Assembly: GCA_031272655.1 (NCBI GenBank)
Contig: JAISTJ010000003.1
Coordinates: 1-11,094 of the forward strand
DNA length: 11,094 bases
Source of the DNA: Tannerella sp.
GTDB taxonomy: Bacteria > Bacteroidota > Bacteroidia > Bacteroidales > Tannerellaceae
Direction: 5' to 3'
Numbering within the stretch: position 1 is the stretch's first letter; every line of letters begins with the position of its first letter. The position numbers and the translations under genes were made by a program. Shown one piece after another: positions 1-5,797 of this stretch. The notes under the pieces are model-generated. The model saw only the letters and a program-made list of their open reading frames with translations, ran no database searches and was not told where the DNA came from.

Positions 1-1344
1 ACCGATCCGAACGTGGTTTTGACCGATTCGGAGAAGGTGAACCAGTTTATAGTGGACTGCGTGAGCAACCTCTACCTTTGGGAGGCTGATACGGACTGGA
101 CGAAATATAGTGATGCGGAGACATATCGCTCATATTCAGACCATAACGAGCTGTTCCTGAAGTTTATTAACAAGGAAGACAGGTGGTCGTTCCTGACGGA
201 TGACATTGAAGGTACTCAGGGACAGTTCAACGGCGTTACTACTACATACGGTTTGAGCCTGATATTCGGGCGTTTCAGCAACAAACCGACGTCGCTTTTC
301 GCCATTGTGCTGTATGTTTACAAAGGCTCGCCGGCGGATGCAGCCGGGATAAAGCGCGGGGATATAATCGTCGGGCTGAACGGCGGCGACTTGACGGAGT
401 CTAACTACACCGACCTGTATTATTCCTCGACGGCGAAACTGACGATGGGGGTTTTGAAGGATGATGCCATCTCGGTGTCGCCAACGCCGGTTGATTTAAA
501 GGCTGTGAATATGTATGAAGACCCTGTGCAGCATTACGAAGTGATTAATTTTGGCGGCAAAAAGATTGGTTATCTGTGTTATACGGGTTACCAGCAGCAG
601 TCGGAAGGCGCCCTGAAGTCGGTTTTCGCCGATTTTAAATCTCAAGGTGTGAGCGATGTGGTGCTCGACCTGCGTTATAACGGCGGCGGATATGCTATCA
701 CGGCCCAGAAACTTGCGAGCATTTTAGCGCCTCAGTCGGTCGTTAAAAGCAAAGATGTGTATCTTTCGAGGCAGTGGAATGCTCTTTATACGGAATATTT
801 TAAGAATCAGAATACGGAGTATTTCATTGATACCCTGAATGTTAATATGAATTTGAATCGTGTTTACGCGCTTGTAACAGGCAATACGGCGTCGGCGTCG
901 GAGGCTACCCTTATCGGGCTGAAGCCTTATATGGACGTGGTGCTGATCGGCGACACTACGCACGGGAAGTATTGCGGCGCGTACCTGATGGGGGTTATGG
1001 ATTTTTATGAGGATGCGGTTCAATACAAGTACCAGAACATATCAAACTGGGGGATGTATATAATGGTTTACCGTTATGCCAACAAGAGCGGCTATCCGAC
1101 GTTTGTGGGCGGTCTGCCTCCCGAAGTGCGGGCTGATGAGGATTATTTCGACCTCAAGGATTTTGGGGATGTAACCGACCCGCTGCTTGCCGTTGCTGTT
1201 GAGCGTATTACGGGGGTAAAGCCGCTTGCTGCGCGGTCGGCTTCGGGGGCTTCTTCCGGTTCCGATGCTTTGAGGCGGTCGCTTCGTGTTCAGCCGGAGC
1301 TTACTCCGCGTCCGCGGGGGTTCGGAGTTGTTATCGCAAATTGA
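1..1344 (+). CDS. S41 family (C-terminal processing type) peptidase with PDZ domain, 5' truncated
   Basis: The frame is open from the first base of the window, so the gene begins upstream; the GTG at 13 is only the first possible internal start. 447 residues are visible. Residues about 75-160 look like a PDZ domain ([20 protein letters not shown]), which in this family binds hydrophobic C-termini. The protease domain follows: a substrate-cradle strand ([10 protein letters not shown]), the nucleophile motif TASASE with Ser298, and Lys323 in GDTTHGK exactly 25 residues later, the spacing of the Ser-Lys dyad in CtpA/Prc. Bacteroidetes members are usually exported or lipid-anchored, but the signal peptide would lie outside the window. 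The last 18 codons overlap the 3' end of aroC on the other strand, and the stop codon lies inside an 11-bp inverted repeat. The family is clear; the cellular substrate is unknown. Confidence 0.93.
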   Translation, partial: TDPNVVLTDSEKVNQFIVDCVSNLYLWEADTDWTKYSDAETYRSYSDHNELFLKFINKEDRWSFLTDDIEGTQGQFNGVTTTYGLSLIFGRFSNKPTSLFAIVLYVYKGSPADAAGIKRGDIIVGLNGGDLTESNYTDLYYSSTAKLTMGVLKDDAISVSPTPVDLKAVNMYEDPVQHYEVINFGGKKIGYLCYTGYQQQSEGALKSVFADFKSQGVSDVVLDLRYNGGGYAITAQKLASILAPQSVVKSKDVYLSRQWNALYTEYFKNQNTEYFIDTLNVNMNLNRVYALVTGNTASASEATLIGLKPYMDVVLIGDTTHGKYCGAYLMGVMDFYEDAVQYKYQNISNWGMYIMVYRYANKSGYPTFVGGLPPEVRADEDYFDLKDFGDVTDPLLAVAVERITGVKPLAARSASGASSGSDALRRSLRVQPELTPRPRGFGVVIAN

Positions 1345-2516
1345 CTGGCGTCAATTTGCGGAATTCTCAAAAGGTAGTCTGTTATTGTGATTGCGGCCAT
1401 GGCTTCTACTATTGGGACTGCGCGGGGGATGACGCAGGAGTCGTGGCGGCCGCGGGCTTTGAGCGTTACCGGGTTGCCGTTTATGTCTATTGTGTTTTGG
1501 TCGCGCAGTAGGGTGGCTACTGCTTTGAATGCTACACGGAAATAGATGTCTTCGCCGTTGGAGATGCCGCCCTGTATGCCGCCGGAATGGTTGGTGCGGG
1601 TTCTGATTATTAGATTGGTATCGTTTTTTTTCTGGATTGCTTCACTTCGTTCGCAATGACGAGAGAGGGGTTCGCAATGACGGGAGAGGGGTTCGCAATT
1701 ATGGGGGTGGGGTTCCTCTGTTATGAACTCGTCGTTGTGTTCGGAGCCGCGATAGAGGGGGGCGTCGAAGCCGTCGCCGTAGTCGAAACCTTTGGCGGCG
1801 TTGATGCTCAGCATGGCTGCTCCGAGCGCGGCGTGAAGCTTGCCGAATACAGGCTCGCCAAGCCCTGCCGGCACACCACGTATAACGCAACTGACGACCC
1901 CGCCGACAGTGTCGCCTTCCGACTTAACCTGACGTATAAGCGCCTCCATCTCGGACGCCTTTTGCGGGTCGGGACAGCGGACGGGATTTGTTTCCGTCAG
2001 GCTGAGGTCGTAGTCTTTGTATGAGCCTTCCAATTTGATATTCCCAATTTGAGACGTAAATGCCTGAATATCAATGTTATATGTTTTCAGGAAGAGTTTA
2101 GCTAAAGCTCCGGCAACGCATCGTGAAACCGTTTCGCGTGCCGAACTGCGCCCGCCGCCGCGGTGGTCGCGGATGCCGTATTTTACCTGATAGGTGTAAT
2201 CGGCATGTGAGGGGCGGTAAACGTCTTTCAGGTTGTCATAGTCGTCGGAGTGTTGGTTTTCGTTGCGGACGATAAAACCTATCGGGGCGCCGGTAGTTTT
2301 GCCTTCGAAGATGCCGGAGAGGAACTCCACACGGTCGCTTTCCTTGCGGGGTGTCGTGAGGTCTGACTGACCCGGACGGCGTCTGTCCATCTCGCTTTGG
2401 ATAAAATCCAAATCAACGACAATCCCCGCAGGACAGCCGTCAATAACCCCTCCTATCGCCGCCCCGTGGGATTCGCCGAAAGAAGTTAGCCGGAATATGT
2501 TGCCGATGGTGTTCAT
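1290..2516 (-). CDS. aroC: Chorismate synthase carrying a 26-residue repeat-derived insertion
   Basis: AroC converts 5-enolpyruvylshikimate-3-phosphate to chorismate using reduced FMN, the last shared step of aromatic amino acid synthesis, in the cytoplasm. Family signatures are intact: [12 protein letters not shown] with His17, [14 protein letters not shown] with His118, [17 protein letters not shown], and [21 protein letters not shown] near the C-terminus. At 408 residues it is longer than the usual roughly 360. Residues 269-294 (nt 1635-1712) are exactly 26 codons of a genomic repeat: three seven-residue units ending in CE (two of them PLSRHCE) and then RSEAI. They sit just before the conserved RTRTNHSGG segment. 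About 27 residues follow the conserved end (DYLLR), partly because the gene runs 55 bp into the S41 gene. The start is ATG at 2516 in an AT-rich context without a Shine-Dalgarno. It probably follows slyD in one transcript. Whether the insertion is tolerated is inferred from the otherwise intact motifs. Confidence 0.95.
   Translation of the reverse strand: MNTIGNIFRLTSFGESHGAAIGGVIDGCPAGIVVDLDFIQSEMDRRRPGQSDLTTPRKESDRVEFLSGIFEGKTTGAPIGFIVRNENQHSDDYDNLKDVYRPSHADYTYQVKYGIRDHRGGGRSSARETVSRCVAGALAKLFLKTYNIDIQAFTSQIGNIKLEGSYKDYDLSLTETNPVRCPDPQKASEMEALIRQVKSEGDTVGGVVSCVIRGVPAGLGEPVFGKLHAALGAAMLSINAAKGFDYGDGFDAPLYRGSEHNDEFITEEPHPHNCEPLSRHCEPLSRHCERSEAIQKKNDTNLIIRTRTNHSGGIQGGISNGEDIYFRVAFKAVATLLRDQNTIDINGNPVTLKARGRHDSCVIPRAVPIVEAMAAITITDYLLRIPQIDASQFAITTPNPRGRGVSSG
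1335..1360. repeat. 11-bp perfect inverted repeat spanning the S41 stop codon
   Basis: The arms CGCAAATTGAC (1335-1345) and GTCAATTTGCG (1350-1360) are perfectly complementary around the 4-nt loop TGGC. The TGA stop of the S41 gene (1342-1344) is in the left arm, and on the other strand the whole structure is coding sequence near the end of aroC. No run of T follows on either strand, so it is not a typical Rho-independent terminator. It could still block read-through or protect the 3' ends of these convergent transcripts. Confidence 0.7.
1635..1712. repeat. In-frame repeat element inside aroC (head module plus 21-bp tandem units)
   Basis: Read on the + strand, the element has a 15-bp head GATTGCTTCACTTCG (1635-1649). 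Three 21-bp tandem units of the form TTCGCAATGACG + purine-rich tail follow, at 1650-1670, 1671-1691 and 1692-1712; the last is the most diverged. The head's ATTGC and the first unit's GCAAT are complementary and could form a hairpin. The total of 78 bp is a multiple of three, so the aroC frame is kept. The same modules occur at 2571-2621 and 3708-3839, always in the same orientation on the + strand. Confidence 0.9.
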
Positions 2517-2523
2517 CTTTTTT

Positions 2524-2565
2524 TATTTTAGATTTTAGAATTTAGATTTTAGATTTTAGAATTTT
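2524..2565. repeat. AT-rich heptamer array upstream of aroC
   Basis: Six 7-bp units in a row: TATTTTA, GATTTTA, GAATTTA, GATTTTA, GATTTTA, GAATTTT. The array ends 8 bp before the aroC start codon on the aroC sense strand, so it would form most of its immediate 5' leader. The units belong to the same heptamer family as the arrays at 2628-2655 and 5791-5825. No match to the Bacteroidetes promoter consensus was found within it. Confidence 0.75.
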
Positions 2566-2570
2566 TACTG

Positions 2571-2621
2571 GATTGCTTCACTTCGTTCGCTTCTTCTTTT
2601 TCGCTTGCGAAAAAAATGACG
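2571..2621. repeat. Intergenic copy of the GATTGCTTCACTTCG element with nested hairpin module
   Basis: The 15-bp head is identical to that in aroC and in the sulfatase gene. It is followed by TTCGC, then a block containing TTTTTCGCTTGCGAAAAA (perfect 8-bp arms, 2-nt loop), then AATGACG. Compared with the simple unit TTCGCAATGACG, a hairpin block of about 24 bp seems to have been inserted between TTCGC and AATGACG. It lies between slyD and aroC, both transcribed leftwards, and could fold in their shared transcript. Confidence 0.85.
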
Positions 2622-2627
2622 TAACCT

Positions 2628-2655
2628 CTTAATTCTCAATTCTTAATTCTCAATT
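2628..2655. repeat. Tandem 14-bp (two-heptamer) repeat abutting the slyD stop codon
   Basis: CTTAATTCTCAATT occurs twice back to back (2628-2641 and 2642-2655). On the slyD sense strand the array reads as GAATTGA/GAATTAA heptamers that begin directly in the slyD TAA stop (2655-2657). It matches the array after the kinase gene (5791-5825) at about 13 of 14 positions per unit, in the same orientation relative to the gene. Confidence 0.8.
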
Positions 2656-3200
2656 TAGCAGCAGCCTTCGTTGCAGTCGTCGCATCCGCAGCCTTCGCCG
2701 CAACCGCCTAAGGATTTGTTTATCTCTGCTAATTCTGCTTCCGTAGGGTCGTGAACATCAAGCACTTCGCCGATGAAATGCAGTGTCTCGCCGGCCAGCG
2801 GGTGGTTGAAATCCATCACTACTACGTCGTCTTTTATCTCAAGCACGGAACCATTGATGCGTCCGCCGTTAGAGTCCATCATAGGCAACGTGGCGCCTTC
2901 TTTCACCATTTCGGTGTCGAACTTGCCGTTGACCTCAAAAATCTTTTTCGGCAGTTCGGCGACATGCTCTTCAACGAAAACGCCGTAAGCCTCTTCGGGC
3001 TTGAGGGTGAAATCGAACTTGTCGCCTTTCTGCAAACCGTTGATATTGTTCTCGAAAGCCTCCAACATTAGTCCCATGCCGAAGATGAACTTCAGCGGTC
3101 GCTCGGCTGTGGCGCTTTCCATCAACTCGTTGTCTTCGCCCTCTTCGCCGACATACAGGTCGTAACAGACCGATACATACTTGTTTCTTGTAATTTTCAT
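2655..3200 (-). CDS. slyD: SlyD-like FKBP-type peptidyl-prolyl cis-trans isomerase with cysteine-rich metal-binding tail
   Basis: This 181-residue protein fits the SlyD family: a short FKBP domain (N-terminal strand ITRNKYVSVCYDLYV and a second half around the LEAFENNINGLQKGDKFDF segment) interrupted by an insert-in-flap chaperone domain (about residues 70-125, starting PEEAYGVFVEEHVAELPKKIF). SlyD proteins isomerise X-Pro bonds, hold unfolded clients and bind nickel. The C-terminal 18 residues (from about 164) contain six cysteines and acidic residues (GCGEGCGCDDCNEGCC), as in metal-binding SlyD tails, but without the histidines of the E. coli tail. It is cytoplasmic, as no signal peptide is present. 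The ATG at 3198-3200 is 25 bp from a good -7 box. The stop codon abuts a heptamer array. aroC lies 138 bp downstream on the same strand, with no obvious functional link. Confidence 0.94.
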   Translation of the reverse strand: MKITRNKYVSVCYDLYVGEEGEDNELMESATAERPLKFIFGMGLMLEAFENNINGLQKGDKFDFTLKPEEAYGVFVEEHVAELPKKIFEVNGKFDTEMVKEGATLPMMDSNGGRINGSVLEIKDDVVVMDFNHPLAGETLHFIGEVLDVHDPTEAELAEINKSLGGCGEGCGCDDCNEGCC

Positions 3201-3225
3201 CCGTTAATTTTTATAGATTAAGCGA

Positions 3226-3233
3226 CAAAGGTA
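3226..3233 (-). promoter_or_regulatory. Predicted Bacteroidetes -7 box for slyD
   Basis: On the - strand this reads TACCTTTG, a full match to the Bacteroidetes sigma-ABfr -7 consensus TAnnTTTG. It would start transcription roughly 20 nt before the slyD ATG. No TTTG was found at the expected -33 distance; the region there is A/T-rich. The call rests on the -7 box and its position in a divergent intergenic region. Confidence 0.65.
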
Positions 3234-3242
3234 CGATATTTT

Positions 3243-3273
3243 TTTGTAAAAAGTGCATTTTTTACTACTTTTG
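3243..3273 (+). promoter_or_regulatory. Predicted Bacteroidetes-type promoter for the sulfatase-kinase-lyase cluster
   Basis: TTTG at 3243-3246 (-33 element) and TACTTTTG at 3266-3273 (-7 element, TAnnTTTG) are 19 bp apart, matching the Bacteroides housekeeping promoter in both sequence and spacing. Transcription would start near 3280, giving a leader of about 45 nt that contains the palindromic repeat at 3277-3307. No other promoter is visible before the next two + strand genes, so this one probably drives all three. Confidence 0.75.
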
Positions 3274-3276
3274 CGC

Positions 3277-3307
3277 CCTTAATAAGGTTCAAAACCTTGT
3301 TAGGGTT
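3277..3307. repeat. Diverged copy of the 34-bp palindromic element in the sulfatase 5' leader
   Basis: The sequence runs CCTTAATAAGGTT, CAA, AACCTTGTTAGGGTT. The right arm differs at one of 15 positions from that of the two copies inside the gene (4098-4131, 4977-5010); the left arm is more diverged. AACCTT (3293-3298) can pair either with AAGGTT upstream (3284-3289, 3-nt loop) or, with one G-T pair, with AGGGTT downstream (3302-3307). The two small hairpins exclude each other. Confidence 0.6.
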
Positions 3308-3326
3308 ATGCTTAACAAAAGATATT

Positions 3327-5258
3327 ATGTCAAAGAAGTTTGTTGCATTTTTCCTGTTGCTGTTGTTTAAAATCCTGTGGTTTGACTACAGTTGGTGCGC
3401 CATTTCGACGTTTCGCCCGTTTTCGTACGCCGAGACGTATATCTTTGCGGTGTTGCTTGCTTTATTGCTGTCTGCGCCTGCCGTTTTTTTCCGGCGGGCG
3501 TTGTGGATCCGGCGGTTAATAGCTTTGTTTACAGGATTGGTGTTGATAGCTAACTTACTGTATTTCAGGACATATTTCACTGCGATTCCGCTTAGCAGCT
3601 ACAGGTTGCTGCCGAATCTGATTGACTTTTCGGGCAGCGTGTTTGGCTCGTTTCGTTGGGGGGATGCGCTGTTTCCGGTTTCGACGGTTGTTTGGTGGTT
3701 GATGGGAGATTGCTTCACTTCGTTCGCAATGACGGGGAAAGGGTTCGCTTCTTCTTTTTCGCTTGCGGAAAAAATGACGGGAAGGGGGGCATTCGCTTCT
3801 TCTTTTTCGCTTTCGGAAAAAATGACGGGGAAAGGGAGGCCTGTCGGGTTTTGGGGGTTGTGTACGGTTTTGGTTGCTATATTCGGCGGGGTGTTGCTTT
3901 GGTCGAAAGGCGGATTTGTGAAGGCTTACGAATCGCTTCAGGATTCATATACCCATACTTGCGGGACGCCTATTTATACTGTAATTGGCTCATTATGTTA
4001 TGATTACGTTCTTGATAAGGATGTTTGTACGCCGGAGACTTTGGCGCGGATTGAGGGGTGGCGCAATGACAAGGAGTGGGGTTGCAATGACGGGAATAAC
4101 CTAAACAAGTTTCACAACCTTGTTAAGGTTGATGGGGTAGGGGTTAATTGCATACTGATTCTTGCGGAGTCGTTTGAGAGTTGGGTTATAGGGAAAACGG
4201 TTGAGGGACAGGAGATTACGCCGTATCTTAACCGTTTAATAGGCGATTCGACGACGATTTATGCGCCACACATCCTTTCGCAGGTCAACGGCGGCAGGTC
4301 TATTGATGCGCAACTGATGATAAACACGGGGTTGTTGCCGGTAAAAAACGGCGTTTACAGCATCAAATATCCTTATTCGTTTTATCCGTCGCTTGCAAAG
4401 GCGATGAAGCAAAAGTACGGCGCCGGCAAAGTGCGGGCGTGCGTTTTGACGGCGGACAAGCCGATTGTATGGAATCAAAACGTGATTGCGCCGGCGTTCG
4501 GGTACGACAGTCTTGTTTCAAAAGCCGATTTCCTGCTTGACGAGAAGGTCGGGCCGCATTATCGCAGGCAGTTGGGCGACAGGTCGTTGCTGCGCCAGTG
4601 CGCCGAGAAAATCCTTAACGGCGAGGTGTGGCGCGAGGATGGCGCTAACCTTGTCCAGATAGTTACTTATTCGGGACATTTCCCGTTTACGTTGCCCGCA
4701 AATCTGCGTCAGGTGCGGTTTTCGGACGCTTTGCCCGCCGTGTTGCGCGACTATTTGACGGTTGCAAACTATACCGACCGTGCGTTGGGGGAGTTTGTCT
4801 CCGCTATCCGTAGCGAAAGGCGTTTTGATAACACGCTGATAGTCATTACCGGAGACCGTGAAGGGTTAGCGGGTATGCGGCAGGAGTTGCGCTCTGCGCC
4901 GGCAGGCATGGAGCTTGTTCCGGCGGAACCGTTTGTGCCGTTGATAATCAATGCTTCAAACTTAACGGGTCTTGAGAATCTTAACAATGTTCTCAACCTT
5001 GTTAAGGTTGCACCTCATGTTTATGGTCAAGTGGACATTTATCCAACCCTTCTCGAATTGCTCGGTCTCACTGACTATGATTGGAAAGGTCTGGGTACGA
5101 GTATTTTAACTCTCGAACATCCGGGCGTCGCCATAGATTCGCATGGCGCGCTTTTCGGCGATACGACCGGAATTGCGCCGGACTGCCTGCTTCACCTGAA
5201 AGAAGCATGGAGCGTGTCTGACGATATTATTAAATATAATTACTTTAAAATCAAATAG
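3327..5258 (+). CDS. LTA-synthase-like membrane sulfatase (phosphoglycerol-transferase-type), with three repeat insertions
   Basis: I chose ATG 3327 (MSKKFVAFF) rather than an in-frame TTG at 3297 that lies in the leader; this gives 643 residues. About five N-terminal membrane segments (the first at residues 4-20, the last near 175-195) precede a large extracytoplasmic alkaline-phosphatase/sulfatase domain of the LtaS/OpgB/MdoB group, which usually transfers phosphoglycerol or phosphoethanolamine to envelope glycans or lipids. Matches to LtaS: metal ligand Glu281 (ILAESFESW), a nucleophile-position residue that is Ser325 instead of Thr (GGRSIDAQL), His451 (TYSGHFPF), and Asp510 in ITGDREG, where LtaS has Asp-His but this protein has Asp510-Arg511. 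The end motif VDIYPTLLELLGL is typical. Repeat-derived residues are 128-171 (between membrane segments), about 245-269 (linker before the catalytic core) and about 551-561 (a loop before VDIYPT). The substrate is unknown. Confidence 0.88.
   Translation: MSKKFVAFFLLLLFKILWFDYSWCAISTFRPFSYAETYIFAVLLALLLSAPAVFFRRALWIRRLIALFTGLVLIANLLYFRTYFTAIPLSSYRLLPNLIDFSGSVFGSFRWGDALFPVSTVVWWLMGDCFTSFAMTGKGFASSFSLAEKMTGRGAFASSFSLSEKMTGKGRPVGFWGLCTVLVAIFGGVLLWSKGGFVKAYESLQDSYTHTCGTPIYTVIGSLCYDYVLDKDVCTPETLARIEGWRNDKEWGCNDGNNLNKFHNLVKVDGVGVNCILILAESFESWVIGKTVEGQEITPYLNRLIGDSTTIYAPHILSQVNGGRSIDAQLMINTGLLPVKNGVYSIKYPYSFYPSLAKAMKQKYGAGKVRACVLTADKPIVWNQNVIAPAFGYDSLVSKADFLLDEKVGPHYRRQLGDRSLLRQCAEKILNGEVWREDGANLVQIVTYSGHFPFTLPANLRQVRFSDALPAVLRDYLTVANYTDRALGEFVSAIRSERRFDNTLIVITGDREGLAGMRQELRSAPAGMELVPAEPFVPLIINASNLTGLENLNNVLNLVKVAPHVYGQVDIYPTLLELLGLTDYDWKGLGTSILTLEHPGVAIDSHGALFGDTTGIAPDCLLHLKEAWSVSDDIIKYNYFKIK
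3708..3839. repeat. 132-bp in-frame composite repeat element inside the sulfatase gene
   Basis: The layout on the + strand is: head GATTGCTTCACTTCG and one simple unit (3708-3743), then two 48-bp modules, 3744-3791 and 3792-3839. Each 48-bp module starts TTCGCTTCTTC and contains TTTTTCGCTT, a purine-rich return arm and AATGACG. They encode near-identical 16-residue peptides (FASSFSLAEKMTGRGA and FASSFSLSEKMTGKGR). The total is 44 codons with no stop. The 48-bp modules match the nested hairpin unit of the intergenic copy at 2571-2621. Confidence 0.9.
4061..4096. repeat. Degenerate remnant of the 21-bp repeat unit in the sulfatase gene
   Basis: GCGCAATGACAAGGAGTGGGG (4061-4081) followed by TTGCAATGACGGGA resembles two successive units of the TTCGCAATGACG + purine-tail repeat, with the 21-bp period kept. 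Unlike the element at 3708-3839, it is read in another frame (RNDKEWGCNDG rather than FAMT). It is directly followed by the palindromic element at 4098-4131. With several mismatches, this is less certain than the other copies. Confidence 0.5.
4098..4131. repeat. 34-bp palindromic element, in-frame copy 1
   Basis: The left arm AACCTAAACAAGTTT, spacer CAC and right arm AACCTTGTTAAGGTT form an imperfect 15-bp hairpin (two arm mismatches). It encodes NLNKFHNLVKV. Its last 17 bases, CAACCTTGTTAAGGTTG, recur exactly at 4994-5010 in the same reading frame, and the full 34 bp agree at 29 positions with that copy. Confidence 0.8.
4977..5010. repeat. 34-bp palindromic element, in-frame copy 2
   Basis: The left arm AATCTTAACAATGTT, spacer CTC and right arm AACCTTGTTAAGGTT encode NLNNVLNLVKV. 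The left arm differs from the exact reverse complement of the right arm at two of 15 positions, and not at the same positions as in copy 1. The place in the protein is between a conserved strand (FVPLIINAS) and the conserved VDIYPTLLELLG motif, a likely surface loop. Confidence 0.8.
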
Positions 5259-5260
5259 AT

Positions 5261-5797
5261 ATGTGTAGAATCATCACTATAACGGGAGACCTTGGGAGCG
5301 GCAAATCAACCGTTTCGGCTATACTGTGCCGCCGCCTTGGGTACGATTACATCAACACCGGCAAGATTCAGCGTGAGATAGCCGACCGTTACGGCATGAC
5401 GACCGTTGAGTTGAACCGCTATTCGGAAACGCATCCCGAGATTGACGCCGAGATTGACGCTACTTTCAAATCGCTTAACGATGCCTCCAATATTATTATA
5501 GATTCGCGGCTCGCATGGTTTTTTGTGCCTGACTCGTTCAAGGTGTTCCTGACGGTCGAGTTGCAGGTTGCGGCCGAGAGAATTGCGTCCGATTTACTGC
5601 GCACGAGCGAGAAATATTCGTCCGTTGAAGAAGCTATCGAGAATATAATATCCAGAAAATCAAGCGAAAACAAACGGTATATGGAGTTGTACGGGGCCGA
5701 TTGTTCCGATTTGGCTAATTTCGACCTTGTGCTTGATACCTCTTTTCTTACGCCCGAGGAGGCGGCGGAATACATTATTGGGAAATTGGGGAATTGA
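5261..5797 (+). CDS. Cytidylate-kinase-like P-loop kinase (archaeal-type CMK family), 178 aa
   Basis: The protein starts with a Walker A loop, GDLGSGKST (residues 9-17). It continues with the layout of the short, archaeal-type CMP kinases: YINTGKIQREIADRYGMTTVELNRYSE, then a HPEIDAEID segment, a DSRLAWFF strand at the substrate site, and an arginine-containing lid region (IISRKSSENKRYMELYG). Such enzymes transfer phosphate from ATP to CMP or dCMP in the cytoplasm. The length of 178 residues is normal for this group and shorter than the roughly 225-residue bacterial Cmk. The real substrate is uncertain, since many Bacteroidetes carry such a protein next to a normal Cmk. The ATG lies 2 bp after the sulfatase stop, so translation is probably coupled. 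The stop codon TGA (5795-5797) is part of the first heptamer of the array at 5791-5825. Confidence 0.85.
   Translation: MCRIITITGDLGSGKSTVSAILCRRLGYDYINTGKIQREIADRYGMTTVELNRYSETHPEIDAEIDATFKSLNDASNIIIDSRLAWFFVPDSFKVFLTVELQVAAERIASDLLRTSEKYSSVEEAIENIISRKSSENKRYMELYGADCSDLANFDLVLDTSFLTPEEAAEYIIGKLGN

Noticed and set aside
13..15. GTG as the start of the S41 peptidase
   Set aside because: The frame is open to base 1 and the visible protein lacks a signal peptide, so the gene enters from upstream and this GTG is internal.
1335..1360. Rho-independent terminator
   Set aside because: The stem is good but AT-rich, and no T tract follows on either strand. Kept only as an inverted repeat of unknown role.
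1650..1712. CRISPR-like array
   Set aside because: The 21-bp units are directly adjacent with no unique spacers, they lie in frame in aroC, and no cas genes are present.
1656..2024. 122-codon open frame on the + strand within aroC
   Set aside because: It is antisense to well-conserved aroC sequence, and its first part is the translated 21-bp repeat. It arises because the repeat has few stops.
3297..3299. TTG as start of the sulfatase, adding ten residues
   Set aside because: It lies within the palindromic leader repeat close behind the predicted promoter. The ATG at 3327 gives a normal N-terminus with a charged start and a membrane segment.
3656..4003. 115-codon open frame on the + strand in a second phase of the sulfatase gene
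   Set aside because: It is a shadow of the real gene, kept open by the repeat modules (peptides such as LLHFVRNDG).
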